NCBI RefSeq assembly: GCF_006346335.1
Contig: NZ_VDMC01000003.1
Coordinates: 62,001-126,000, forward strand
DNA: 64,000 nt
Direction of reading: 5' to 3'
Source of the DNA: Aequorivita sinensis
GTDB taxonomy: Bacteria; Bacteroidota; Bacteroidia; Flavobacteriales; Flavobacteriaceae
A program made the translations under genes and the position numbers. How positions within the stretch are numbered: the stretch's first letter is position 1; each line of letters begins with the position of its first letter. Positions 18,087 through 26,362 of this stretch are shown here, piece by piece. The notes under the pieces are model-generated. The model made no database searches. It was not told where the DNA came from and saw only the letters and a list, made by a program, of their open reading frames with translations.

Positions 18087-18737
18087 ATGAAAAAAAGATA
18101 TTATTTTATTATCACTTTACTTGTTGTTACCGTAATAGTAGGGACAGGTTTTAATGCAAATGAAAGCAACTACGATTTTTCAGTTTTTAGTACTGAAGGT
18201 ATGGAGTTGAACTACAATGTGCCCACAGAAGACGAGCTAATTCCGTTAGACGCTCCTCTGAAACCTAAGTATTATTTATTCTTAGGAAAATCTTATTTAG
18301 GATTTAAAGAAGCTCTTGGTTTTAAAGAATCAAGAGGAGATTATCATGTAGTTAACCCTTATGGGTATATGGGAAAGTATCAGTTTTCAAAAAACACCCT
18401 GAAAATGATGGGACTTAGAGATGCTGATAACTTTCTTTATAACACTCGTCAACAAGAAGCAGCTTTTATGGCTTACACTTCTTTAAACAAGTGGATTTTA
18501 CGTAAAGATATTAAACGAACTGTTGGCAAAGTAGTAGGAGGGGTTAAAGTTACAGAATCTGGTATCTTAGCGGCAGCGCATTTAGCAGGTGCTGGAAATG
18601 TAAAGAAGTTCCTTAGAAGTGGCGGTGCAGATGGTTTTGAAGATGCTAATGGCACTTCCATCCGTTACTACTTGCGAAAGTTTTCAGGCTATGATACTTC
18701 ACATATTGTGCCTAATAGAAAACCAAGGATAATGTAA
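18087..18737 (+). CDS. Secreted lysozyme-like/peptidoglycan-active protein
   Basis: 216 residues, with an N-terminal hydrophobic signal segment (about 5-22). The central region FKESRGDYHVVNPYGYMGKYQF has the layout of lysozyme-superfamily lytic transglycosylases: a Glu followed by Ser (ES), then G-Y-G-K-Y-Q-F. A second conserved stretch, ESGILAAAHLAGAGNVKKFL, resembles the end of the transglycosylase fold. Homologs in flavobacteria are often labelled peptidoglycan-binding, but no LysM repeat is visible here. Peptidoglycan cleavage is inferred from motif and from neighbours mltG and dapF. The ATG at 18087 is preferred over 18083, which is out of frame. Confidence 0.7.
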   Translation: MKKRYYFIITLLVVTVIVGTGFNANESNYDFSVFSTEGMELNYNVPTEDELIPLDAPLKPKYYLFLGKSYLGFKEALGFKESRGDYHVVNPYGYMGKYQFSKNTLKMMGLRDADNFLYNTRQQEAAFMAYTSLNKWILRKDIKRTVGKVVGGVKVTESGILAAAHLAGAGNVKKFLRSGGADGFEDANGTSIRYYLRKFSGYDTSHIVPNRKPRIM

Positions 18738-18744
18738 TTAAACA

Positions 18745-19458
18745 CTATCCGTGAATGATAAATAGGGTGGGTCTTTTATGAAGGTCCACCTTTATTTTTT
18801 TCCAAACACTCGCTGGAGCTGTTTTAATGTACTCCGAAGGCAAAGTAATGTCACAAGCAACACATATTCTAGTTTGTGGATTTAAGATGTCTATCAAGCT
18901 TTGAAGCATCTGGTTGTTACGATATGGCGTTTCAATAAAAAGCTGTGATTGATCGAAGTCTTTAGATAGCTTTTCTAGACGTTTTAATTCAGATTTTCTT
19001 TCACTTTTTTCGATAGGCAAATATCCATTGAAGGTGAAGTTTTGTCCGTTAAAACCACTTGCCATCATTGCAAGTAAAATGGAAGATGGTCCTACAAGAG
19101 GCACTACTTTTATACCATTCTCGTGAGCGTAATGAACCGCTCTTGCACCAGGATCGGCAATACCAGGACAACCAGCATCGCTTATAACTCCCACATCAAA
19201 TCCTTCTAAACAGGGATTCAGCATAGCGGGAATTTCTTCAGGCTGAGTGAATTTGTTTATTTCTTGAAGCTTTAATGAAGATTGTTCTTTCTCTGGGGAA
19301 ATACTTTTTATAAACCTCCTAGCATTTTTTTGATGCTCTACAATATAATGGTCTATTTTTTCAATAGTAGTTTGTACTGATGCTGGAAGCACAGCTAAAG
19401 GTGGTACGTCGCCTAAAGGGCAGGGTATAAGGTAAAGTTTTCCTTTTTCGGGCCTCAT
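18745..19458 (-). CDS. RsmI-like SAM-dependent methyltransferase, short form
   Basis: 237 residues, tetrapyrrole-methylase fold. Seen: LYLIPCPLGDVPPLAVLPAS at the N terminus, FDVGVISDAGCPGIADPGA (SAM loop), VVPLVGPSSILLAMMASGFNGQ and FIETPYRNNQML. This is the RsmI family (2'-O-methylation of C1402 in 16S rRNA), but the protein is shorter than RsmI proper (about 280) and belongs to the separate Bacteroidota paralog group, so its target is uncertain. It converges with the lysozyme-like gene with 7 bp between the stops, and the terminator for that gene is embedded in its 3' coding end. Confidence 0.8.
   Translation of the reverse strand: MRPEKGKLYLIPCPLGDVPPLAVLPASVQTTIEKIDHYIVEHQKNARRFIKSISPEKEQSSLKLQEINKFTQPEEIPAMLNPCLEGFDVGVISDAGCPGIADPGARAVHYAHENGIKVVPLVGPSSILLAMMASGFNGQNFTFNGYLPIEKSERKSELKRLEKLSKDFDQSQLFIETPYRNNQMLQSLIDILNPQTRICVACDITLPSEYIKTAPASVWKKIKVDLHKRPTLFIIHG
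18766..18801 (+). terminator. Terminator of the lysozyme-like gene, inside the opposite CDS
   Basis: Stem GGTGGGTCTT (18766-18775)/AAGGTCCACC (18781-18790) with two G-U pairs and a 5-nt loop, followed by TTTATTTTTTT. It lies 28 bp after the stop at 18737 and within the last codons of the convergent methyltransferase gene. Confidence 0.75.
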
Positions 19459-19466
19459 TATTGTTA

Positions 19467-19592
19467 TTATTGAGTTATTAATTTTATGACAACAGCTTGT
19501 TCTTTTTCAGAAGTTATTTTCCTGAGGTATATGCCAGAATTCAAACTTGATATGTTCATTTTCTTATTGTCAGAAAGTACGTTTTCTTCAAA
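19467..19592 (-). pseudogene. Remnant of a T9SS type A sorting domain
   Basis: Translating the minus strand gives 41 codons then a stop: an opening FEENVLSDNKK, then MNISSLNSGIYLRKITSEK and an ending VVIKLITQ. This is the end of a T9SS C-terminal sorting domain, where the SSLxSGIYLxKI pattern is diagnostic. It is cut off by an in-frame TAA at 19593-19595, and nothing upstream reads as the rest of a secreted protein. I read it as the tail of a decayed or deleted secreted-protein gene. Confidence 0.6.
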
Positions 19593-19663
19593 TTAGGTAA
19601 GATTGAGTGTTATTAATTATTATCGTTAAATATTAATAACTACTAAGAGGCTTGAAGCGTCTA

Positions 19664-20119
19664 TTAAAGTTTATTAGCAATTACTTCGCAAGCTTCATCT
19701 AGCATTTTGTAAACATTATCAAAGCCTGAATCTCCTCCGTAATAGGGATCTGGAACATCTACATTTTCTCCAGGGAATATTTCGTTTAAAATAAGTTTTA
19801 CCTTACTTCTATGCTCGACATTTTTCGCAAGATCCAACACGTTTTCTTTGTTGGAATTATCCATAACGTATATGTGGTCAAACTCATCAAAATCATTAAG
19901 GCTGAATTGTCTTCCGCGTTGATCGGTTATGTCTAAATTATTTTTTTTAGCAACTGCAATACTTCTGCTGTCTGGTTTACTACCTACATGCCAGCTACCA
20001 GTACCTGCTGAGTCTACAATTACCTTTGACGAATCAACTTTAGATTTTAAAATGCCTTCGGCTAAAGGAGACCGGCAAATATTGCCTAGACATACCATTA
20101 AAACTTTTGTTTTTGCCAA
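19664..20119 (-). CDS. Low-molecular-weight protein tyrosine phosphatase
   Basis: 151 residues. The P-loop CLGNICRS (Cys10 nucleophile, Arg16) is at the N terminus, and the general-acid motif PDPYYGG lies near residue 120. It hydrolyses phosphotyrosine; bacterial members often counter envelope tyrosine kinases, but none is in this window. The start is a TTG at 20119 (then GCA AAA ACA): no in-frame ATG exists before an upstream stop, and starting at the internal ATG would leave only three residues ahead of the P-loop. It lies downstream of dnaA, 67 bp away on the same strand. Confidence 0.93.
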   Translation of the reverse strand: MAKTKVLMVCLGNICRSPLAEGILKSKVDSSKVIVDSAGTGSWHVGSKPDSRSIAVAKKNNLDITDQRGRQFSLNDFDEFDHIYVMDNSNKENVLDLAKNVEHRSKVKLILNEIFPGENVDVPDPYYGGDSGFDNVYKMLDEACEVIANKL

Positions 20120-20186
20120 AATGAAAATTTAAAGATTTGTAAAATAAAGTAAACGATTATTTGCTTAATTCTAAATGAGAACTAAA

Positions 20187-21614
20187 TTATAAAGTCAACT
20201 TTTTGTTTAGATCTTCAACATACTTACGGAACTGCTTATCGGTGCTAGAAAGATTATCAACAGTTTTACATGCGTGTAATACAGTTGCGTGATCTCGCTG
20301 ACCTATTTGTGAGCCGATAGAAGCTAGTGATGCTTTGGTTAGTTTTTTAGCAAAGAACATCGCTAATTGTCTAGCTTGTACAATATGTCTTTTTCGTGTT
20401 TTAGACTGAAGCGTGCTTACATCCATTTGGAAATAATCACTAACTACTTTTTGAATGTACTCTATAGAAACTTCACGCTTGGTGTGTTTCACATAGTTGT
20501 CAACAATCTTACGAGCAAGATCAATTGTAATTTCTTTTTTGTTGAATGATGAATGAGCAATTAAAGAAATAATAGCCCCTTCAAGTTCACGTATGTTGGT
20601 TTTAATGTTGTTTGCCAAAAACTCTATAATGTCTTCAGGCATATCAACACCATCACGGTATAATTTACTCTTTATAATTGCAATTCTTGTGGCGTAATCT
20701 GGGTGATTTAATTCTGCAGATAATCCCCACTTAAAGCGTGATAGTAATCGCTGTTCGATATCAATCATATCTACAGGTGCCTTATCACTTGTTAAAATAA
20801 CCTGCTTTCCATTTTGGTGTAAATGATTGAAAATATGGAAGAAAACATCTTGAGTTCCAGCTTTACCCGAAAGCAGTTGAATGTCGTCAACTATTAATAC
20901 ATCTATTATTTGATAGAAGTGAATAAAGTCGTTTCTATTATTTTTAGTAACAGATTCTATATATTGTTGTGTGAATTTTTCAGCAGATATATACAGAACA
21001 GTTTTTTCTGGATATTTATCTTTTATGTCAACACCAATAGCGTGTGCTAAGTGAGTTTTTCCTAAACCTACCCCTCCAAATATCAACAGTGGGTTAAACG
21101 ATGTTCCTCCTGGTTTGTTTGCTACTGCTAAACCTGCAGAGCGTGCCAAACGATTAGACTCTCCTTCTAGGAAGTTTTCAAAGTTGTAATTAGGATTTAA
21201 TTGAGATTCAATCTTAACATTTCTAATTCCAGGAATTACAAATGGATTTTTTAATTCAGGACTTTTATTTTTTAATGGTACATCAATTTCTTGTGATCGT
21301 AAATTGCTGCGGTTGGCACTAGGAATTTTTTCAGTAAAGGGTTGCTTATTGCCATATGTATTTTCCATACGGATTATATAAACCAACTTGGCGTTCTTAC
21401 CTAATTCTTTGGTAAGAGCAACTTTTAAAATTTTCACATAGTGCTCTTCTAGCCATTCGTAAAAAAACTTACTTGGCACTTGTATGCTGAGAGAGCAGTC
21501 AGCTAATTTAACGGCTTTAATTGGTTCGAACCATGTTTTATATGCTTGAGAAGAAATGTTGTCTTCTATAAAAGCCAAGCAGTTATTCCAAACCGATTCC
21601 GCAGTCTTGCTCAT
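20187..21614 (-). CDS. dnaA: Chromosomal replication initiator DnaA
   Basis: 475 residues. Domain I (1 to about 90), linker II (about 90-140), AAA+ domain III with Walker A GGVGLGKTHLAHA and Walker B VLIVDDIQ, and DNA-binding domain IV with the signature IGQRDHATVLHACKTV near the C terminus. It binds DnaA boxes and opens oriC. dnaN and rpmH are not adjacent, as is common in Bacteroidota. The 696-bp gap upstream is the longest gene-free stretch of the window. Confidence 0.98.
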   Translation of the reverse strand: MSKTAESVWNNCLAFIEDNISSQAYKTWFEPIKAVKLADCSLSIQVPSKFFYEWLEEHYVKILKVALTKELGKNAKLVYIIRMENTYGNKQPFTEKIPSANRSNLRSQEIDVPLKNKSPELKNPFVIPGIRNVKIESQLNPNYNFENFLEGESNRLARSAGLAVANKPGGTSFNPLLIFGGVGLGKTHLAHAIGVDIKDKYPEKTVLYISAEKFTQQYIESVTKNNRNDFIHFYQIIDVLIVDDIQLLSGKAGTQDVFFHIFNHLHQNGKQVILTSDKAPVDMIDIEQRLLSRFKWGLSAELNHPDYATRIAIIKSKLYRDGVDMPEDIIEFLANNIKTNIRELEGAIISLIAHSSFNKKEITIDLARKIVDNYVKHTKREVSIEYIQKVVSDYFQMDVSTLQSKTRKRHIVQARQLAMFFAKKLTKASLASIGSQIGQRDHATVLHACKTVDNLSSTDKQFRKYVEDLNKKLTL

Positions 21615-22310
21615 AATTTAATCTTGAATAATTTATTTTTAATTTTAGATGTGGCTAAAAAATAACGGATGGAGAGTTTCCGACCTATTTCCTAACAGTG
21701 CAAATATGTGAACAAAATAGTTATAAAAAAAACCACTTTGGGGTTGAAATATTCAATTTTTTTCGTCATACTCCACTTTCGATAAAGCTACAAAAAACTT
21801 TTATCAAACACTCACATATTTGCAAGAAGGCAGTTGTAAAAATAAGAAAGCGCTATTAAAAAATTAATTAGTTGCTTGTTTTATTTTACTTAGATAAGTT
21901 TTAGGTTTTAATAGAACTAAACGGAAAGACTTATAAGCAGTGGGATTTGTTTTAAATTGCTGGTTATAAGCGCGATAACTGTTTATGTTTTTCAGGCAAT
22001 TGTTAAACATATTTTGCGGAAAAATTATTCGAAATTAATTTCTTTTTCCTGAAAAAATAAAGTTTCTGTTTTCAATTAATTTTTGAAATTTATAATCAAT
22101 CTAAACTGTTTTAAAATTGATAAATTTAATTCGTGATTTTAAAAAAAGAAGCATTAAAATTTAAGCAGGTTTTTGAAATCTACAATTGGATGTTTAAACT
22201 TTAAATTGTTGATAAAGGTTGTTGAAAAGTGCAATAATTTTATCGGTTATTTTAAGACGCCTTAATTTAAAAATCATCAAATGTAATATCAGATATTAGT
22301 TTTTCTGATA
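21615..22310. other. 696-bp gene-free region upstream of dnaA
   Basis: AT-rich region with no convincing coding frame or RNA gene. It contains an inverted pair of the 13-mer TGCAAATATGTGA (21699-21711, complement at 21812-21824) and single-mismatch relatives of the DnaA box TTATCCACA at 21650-21658 (TGTGGCTAA) and 22207-22215 (TGTTGATAA). A weak hairpin, TATCAGA/TCTGATA near 22287-22310, may end the yigZ transcript. It could hold dnaA regulatory sites or part of an origin; neither is established. Confidence 0.4.
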
Positions 22311-22937
22311 CTATTCTTGTTTATCTTCTTCCTTGATGATTTTTACTTTGTATGTATTTTCAAAAAGTTCAAAAATTCTATCTGCATCTTTTTTTCTAAC
22401 AGAAATTTCGAACTCACAATTCAGTTCAAGTTTCTGATTTACGATTTTGATGTTTTCGTCTTTTAAAATTCGCATTACAGTATTCATTTCAGGATATTCA
22501 CATTGTACAAAAAAGATTTCGTCTATAGTTTTAGTGTGAATTCGGCAAGTTTCTAATGCCATTTGCGCAGTAGTTTTATACGCTTGTATTAATCCGCCCA
22601 CCCCAAGCTTTGTTCCGCCAAAATAGCGCACAACTACCACCAATATATTAGTAACATCAAAAGATTGCAATTGACCGTATATTGGCATTCCAGCGCTATT
22701 TGAAGGTTCCCCATCATCATTTGCGCGATAATGTTCGTAGCTTTTGCCTAACTGCCAAGCATAACACCAATGTCGTGCACTGTAGTGTTGCTTTTTAAGA
22801 TCTTCTAAATGCTCTTTAATTATTTCTTCTGAAGTAACAGGAAAAGCATAGCCAAAAAACTTACTTCCTTTCTCTTTGTAAAGAACTTCTTCCGATGGTT
22901 TTAAAATGGTTTTATATGTGTCTTTTTCCGTTTCCAA
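22311..22937 (-). CDS. YigZ/IMPACT-family protein
   Basis: 208 residues. IMPACT/UPF0029 core: DGEPSNSAGMPIYGQL, ILVVVVRYFGGTKLGVGGL and AYKTTAQMALE; the C-terminal about 70 residues form the DUF1949 domain. The family is linked to translation regulation (yeast YIH1, mammalian IMPACT), but the bacterial role is unsettled. The start is a TTG at 22937, since no in-frame ATG is available in the 22-bp gap to the transporter gene. Third gene of the ribD-EamA-yigZ run. Confidence 0.9.
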   Translation of the reverse strand: METEKDTYKTILKPSEEVLYKEKGSKFFGYAFPVTSEEIIKEHLEDLKKQHYSARHWCYAWQLGKSYEHYRANDDGEPSNSAGMPIYGQLQSFDVTNILVVVVRYFGGTKLGVGGLIQAYKTTAQMALETCRIHTKTIDEIFFVQCEYPEMNTVMRILKDENIKIVNQKLELNCEFEISVRKKDADRIFELFENTYKVKIIKEEDKQE

Positions 22938-22959
22938 AAGTGTGTTTTTAATTTTTAAA

Positions 22960-23832
22960 CTACCATTTTTCCAAAGCTATAAATAATATACTTAGCACAG
23001 CCAACCCAATTCCAATCCAGTTTTTTCTCAATAACTTTTCCTTAAAAAGTAAAATACCTAACATTGTTGAAGTCATTACAATCGCAACGTTATTTACAGT
23101 AAAAACTCCAGAGCTTTCAAGTATATTGCTGCGTAGTGCTTCAACTAGAAAGTAAACGGAAAAGTAGTTTGGAATACCTAAAGCAATTCCACCAAATAGG
23201 TTTTTAAATTCAAACTTAAAACTTCCTTTAACTAATTGAAATATTAGTATTGCAAATCCAATAAGGCCTGCCATGGCATAAATTGTTGCTGAAAATATTG
23301 GGATATCGTTTTTAGCAATAAACTCGCCTTCTAAATATTTGATAGTTGTGTCTATGGTGCCACTCCCTAAAAATACCAGAACAGGAAAAATAAAATTTGA
23401 TAATTTTATTTTAATTCCATCTTTAGTTTTAATAGAAGCTAGGTACACAGCAACTAAAGCGAGGATAATTCCAATAATTTTAAAAAACCCAAGACTTTCT
23501 TTATAATATAATAACCCGAATAGAATTGGGATAACTACACTCATTTTTGTAGCTACTGAAACCACCGAAAGTCCACTGCGTTGTGTTGTTATCGCCATTA
23601 GGTTGAAAACCAAAATAAATAATCCACCTAAACCAAGGGCAAATGGAAACCATTCAAATTGTGGTACTTCAGAAAATTTTATTGAATTTTTTTGAAGGAT
23701 AATTCCGCAGATACAAGCAGTAACATAATTAAACGTAAGGGCTTGAAAAGTATTGATTTTAAAACGTGAAAAAAGCTTAAAAACCACAAAAATCATTGTG
23801 GAAGAAAGTATGCTAAAGAGAAGCGCTATCAA
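22960..23832 (-). CDS. EamA/DMT-superfamily transporter
   Basis: 290 residues with about ten hydrophobic helices in two homologous halves, ending in a positively charged KEKLLRKNWIGIGLAVLSI segment typical of EamA domains. The start is TTG at 23830-23832, overlapping the ribD TGA (TTGA), so it is translationally coupled to ribD. Substrate unknown. Coupling to a riboflavin gene makes export or uptake of a flavin-related compound conceivable, but EamA proteins carry many metabolites and this is only inference. Confidence 0.85.
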   Translation of the reverse strand: MIALLFSILSSTMIFVVFKLFSRFKINTFQALTFNYVTACICGIILQKNSIKFSEVPQFEWFPFALGLGGLFILVFNLMAITTQRSGLSVVSVATKMSVVIPILFGLLYYKESLGFFKIIGIILALVAVYLASIKTKDGIKIKLSNFIFPVLVFLGSGTIDTTIKYLEGEFIAKNDIPIFSATIYAMAGLIGFAILIFQLVKGSFKFEFKNLFGGIALGIPNYFSVYFLVEALRSNILESSGVFTVNNVAIVMTSTMLGILLFKEKLLRKNWIGIGLAVLSILFIALEKW

Positions 23833-24878
23833 ATGCTAGGGTTTTTAAATATTCTTAATGTATCTTCCTTTATCATTTTTTCCGAAGAAATATCACCTTT
23901 AAAAAGAGGGGCCTTTATTCCTTCGCTAAAAGTGTTGTTTCCTGTAAAAACATACGCTTCATCCCAAAGTGACGCGTCGATGAATGCTTGTAAGGTATTT
24001 GAACCTCCTTCAATGATTACAGATTGAATATTGTTTCTGAAAAGAACATTACAGATTTGTTGTGGGATATTCTTTTTGAAATCTAATTTCTCAAATTCAA
24101 TATTATCTGAAATTTTGCTCTCTTTATTGTTAAAAACAATAGTTTTTACATTCGCATCAAAAACTGAAACATCTGGCGAAATTTTTAAGGTTCTATCGAT
24201 AATAACTCGCACTGGATTTTTGCCATGCCAATCTCTTACTGTGAGTGTTGGATTGTCTTCTAAAACAGTATTAGTGCCGACTAAAATTGCCTGTTCTTCA
24301 GCTCGCATTTTATGCACAATTTGTCGTGAAAATTTATTTGTAATCCAGACTGGTTTTTTTTCATTTCGTGTTTCGCTCTTTGGGGCGATAAAGCCATCCG
24401 TTGTTTGCGCCCACTTCAAGAAAATATAAGGTCTTTTTTTGGTGTGAAACGTAAAAAACCGCTTGTTAAGTTCGTTACATTCCTTGTCTAAAATTCCAAC
24501 AATCACTTCGCATCCAGCTTCTATAAGTCTTTTAATTCCACGGCCGGCAACTTGAGGGTTAGGGTCTAAGCTCCCAATTACAACTTTTTTAATCCCAGAT
24601 TCAATTATTAGATTGGCGCAGGGTGGAGTTTTTCCAAAATGACTGCAAGGCTCTAGACTTACATATATTGTAGCATCTTTTAAGAATTCTCGATTTTCTA
24701 TGCTTTTTAAGGCGTTAACTTCAGCGTGTGGTTGTCCTGCTTGATAATGCCAGCCTTCGCCAATAATCTTATTATTGTGTACAACAACGCTTCCCACTAA
24801 CGGATTTGGATAGGTGGTTCCTAGTCCGTTTTTAGCGAGTTGTATACATCGCAACATATATTTTTCGTGTATCTTCAC
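23829..24878 (-). CDS. ribD: Bifunctional riboflavin biosynthesis deaminase/reductase RibD
   Basis: 349 residues from the GTG at 24878 (M-KIHEKYMLRCIQLAKNG), the position that fits the family; the longer frame to 24914 would add 12 non-homologous residues and overlap the divergent GNAT start. N-terminal deaminase with the zinc ligands of PHAEVNAL and EPCSHFGKTPPC; C-terminal reductase (about 140-349) with FLKWAQTTDGFIA and IIEGGSNTLQAF. It carries out the second and third steps of riboflavin synthesis. No FMN riboswitch is visible in the 28-bp divergent gap. Confidence 0.95.
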   Translation of the reverse strand: MKIHEKYMLRCIQLAKNGLGTTYPNPLVGSVVVHNNKIIGEGWHYQAGQPHAEVNALKSIENREFLKDATIYVSLEPCSHFGKTPPCANLIIESGIKKVVIGSLDPNPQVAGRGIKRLIEAGCEVIVGILDKECNELNKRFFTFHTKKRPYIFLKWAQTTDGFIAPKSETRNEKKPVWITNKFSRQIVHKMRAEEQAILVGTNTVLEDNPTLTVRDWHGKNPVRVIIDRTLKISPDVSVFDANVKTIVFNNKESKISDNIEFEKLDFKKNIPQQICNVLFRNNIQSVIIEGGSNTLQAFIDASLWDEAYVFTGNNTFSEGIKAPLFKGDISSEKMIKEDTLRIFKNPSI

Positions 24879-24906
24879 AGCGTAAAAATACAAGGTTTTA
24901 ATTAGA

Positions 24907-25392
24907 ATGAACACACCAATTATCCGACTTATTAAAAAGAGTGATAATCTTCAAATTGCCAAAGTAATACGTGCTATTTTGGAGGATTTCAACGTGCCAA
25001 AAGTTGGTACCGCCTATGCTGATACTGCTTTAGATTGTATGTATGAAACCTATAACAAACCCAAAACTGCATATTTTGTAGTTGAAGTAAATAATAAAGT
25101 AATTGGAGGCGCGGGAATTGCTAAATTGGATAATTTTGACGGAAACGTTTGTGAACTTCAAAAAATGTATTTTTTACCCGAAGCAAGAGGAAGAGGTATT
25201 GGGAAGCAAATGATGGAAGTATGTTTGTCAAAAGCGCGGGATTTTGGTTATGAGGAAATATATCTCGAAACTATGGAATATATGACCCAAGCTCAGAAAC
25301 TTTACAAACAATCGGGATTTGAATATATTGAGGCTAGAATGGGGGATACGGGACATTATTCTTGTCAAGTACATATGTTGAAATCGTTGTAA
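24907..25392 (+). CDS. GNAT-family N-acetyltransferase
   Basis: 161 residues. Acetyl-CoA binding loop ARGRGIGKQMMEVCL (R-G-R-G-I-G) at about 96-110, preceded by the strand ELQKMYFLPE, and followed by YLETMEYMTQAQKLYKQSGF. This is a MarR-free, single-domain GNAT; substrate not identifiable. Divergent from ribD and followed after 50 bp by prmC on the same strand. Confidence 0.88.
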   Translation: MNTPIIRLIKKSDNLQIAKVIRAILEDFNVPKVGTAYADTALDCMYETYNKPKTAYFVVEVNNKVIGGAGIAKLDNFDGNVCELQKMYFLPEARGRGIGKQMMEVCLSKARDFGYEEIYLETMEYMTQAQKLYKQSGFEYIEARMGDTGHYSCQVHMLKSL

Positions 25393-25442
25393 ATTCCATA
25401 TAATTATCAAAATTCAATTTCAAGTAAAAATTAAGACAGCTT

Positions 25443-26300
25443 TTGAAAATTTCAGAATTAAAAAATTACTTTCACGAACAACTTTCAGGACTTTATCCTT
25501 CGGAAGAAATTCAATCTTTTTTTTATATACTTTCTGAAGAATACCTTAATCTTTCTCGGGTTAATATTGCTTTAAATCCCGAAACAGAAGTCTCAGCAAA
25601 CGATTATGATAAGTTTCAAATTGCGCTTTTTAAACTTAATAATCACGAGCCTATTCAATATATAATAGGAGAAACAGAATTTTATGGACTTCCATTTAAA
25701 GTGAATAAATATACATTAATTCCCCGTCCAGAAACAGAGGAGTTAATAGATTATATAATTTCTAATCATAAAACCACCACTCAGCATTCTGAACCCACTT
25801 CTATACTTGACATAGGCACAGGGAGTGGTTGTATTGCTGTTTCTTTGGCTAAAAACCTTTCAAATGCTAAAGTGTCTGCTTTGGATATTTCAGAAAAGGC
25901 AATACAGGTCGCAACTGAGAATGCAGAAATTAATAATGTAAAGGTTGATTTTTTTCAAACCGATATTATAAAAGTAACAGCACTTCCAGAACATTACGAT
26001 ATTATAGTTTCCAATCCACCTTATGTGCGGGAATTGGAAAAAGAAATGATGCAGGAAAATGTTTTAAGGCATGAGCCGGATTCTGCGTTATATGTGACTA
26101 ACAGTGATCCATTGCTGTTTTATAGATCAATTTCACGCTTAGCAAAAATACATTTAAAGCCTGGCGGAAAACTATTTTTCGAGATTAATGAGTACCTTGC
26201 TGATGAAATGATACAGCTTTTAAAGGATGAAGGATTTAAAAAAATAGAGGTGAAAAAGGACATTTTTGGGAAAGATCGCATGATGAAGTGTTTTAAGTAG
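25443..26300 (+). CDS. prmC: Release factor glutamine methyltransferase PrmC
   Basis: 285 residues. Methylates the GGQ glutamine of RF1 and RF2. SAM motif ILDIGTGSGCIAVSLAK and the catalytic NPPYV motif (DIIVSNPPYVRELE) are present, as is the N-terminal helical domain with FYGLPFKVNKYTLIPRPETEEL. The start must be TTG at 25443: the frame upstream meets a stop within 18 bp with no ATG, and the protein from TTG (M-KISELKNYFHEQL) is full length. Confidence 0.95.
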   Translation: MKISELKNYFHEQLSGLYPSEEIQSFFYILSEEYLNLSRVNIALNPETEVSANDYDKFQIALFKLNNHEPIQYIIGETEFYGLPFKVNKYTLIPRPETEELIDYIISNHKTTTQHSEPTSILDIGTGSGCIAVSLAKNLSNAKVSALDISEKAIQVATENAEINNVKVDFFQTDIIKVTALPEHYDIIVSNPPYVRELEKEMMQENVLRHEPDSALYVTNSDPLLFYRSISRLAKIHLKPGGKLFFEINEYLADEMIQLLKDEGFKKIEVKKDIFGKDRMMKCFK

Positions 26301-26362
26301 TCTACTTAGAATTCGATGCTTTAGCGCAAAAAGCCATTATAACCGAGCAAAGAGATTTGATT

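Noticed and set aside
21615-22310. Firm oriC call in the dnaA upstream gap
   Set aside because: Only two single-mismatch DnaA-box relatives, no box cluster, and no GC-skew information in a 64-kb window. Kept as a low-confidence finding only.
24031-24429. Open frame of 132 codons antisense to ribD
   Set aside because: Lies opposite the conserved reductase domain; Ser/Phe/Leu-rich shadow.
24879-24906. FMN riboswitch upstream of ribD
   Set aside because: Only 28 bp separate the divergent genes, too short for an RFN element, and no RFN sequence is seen.
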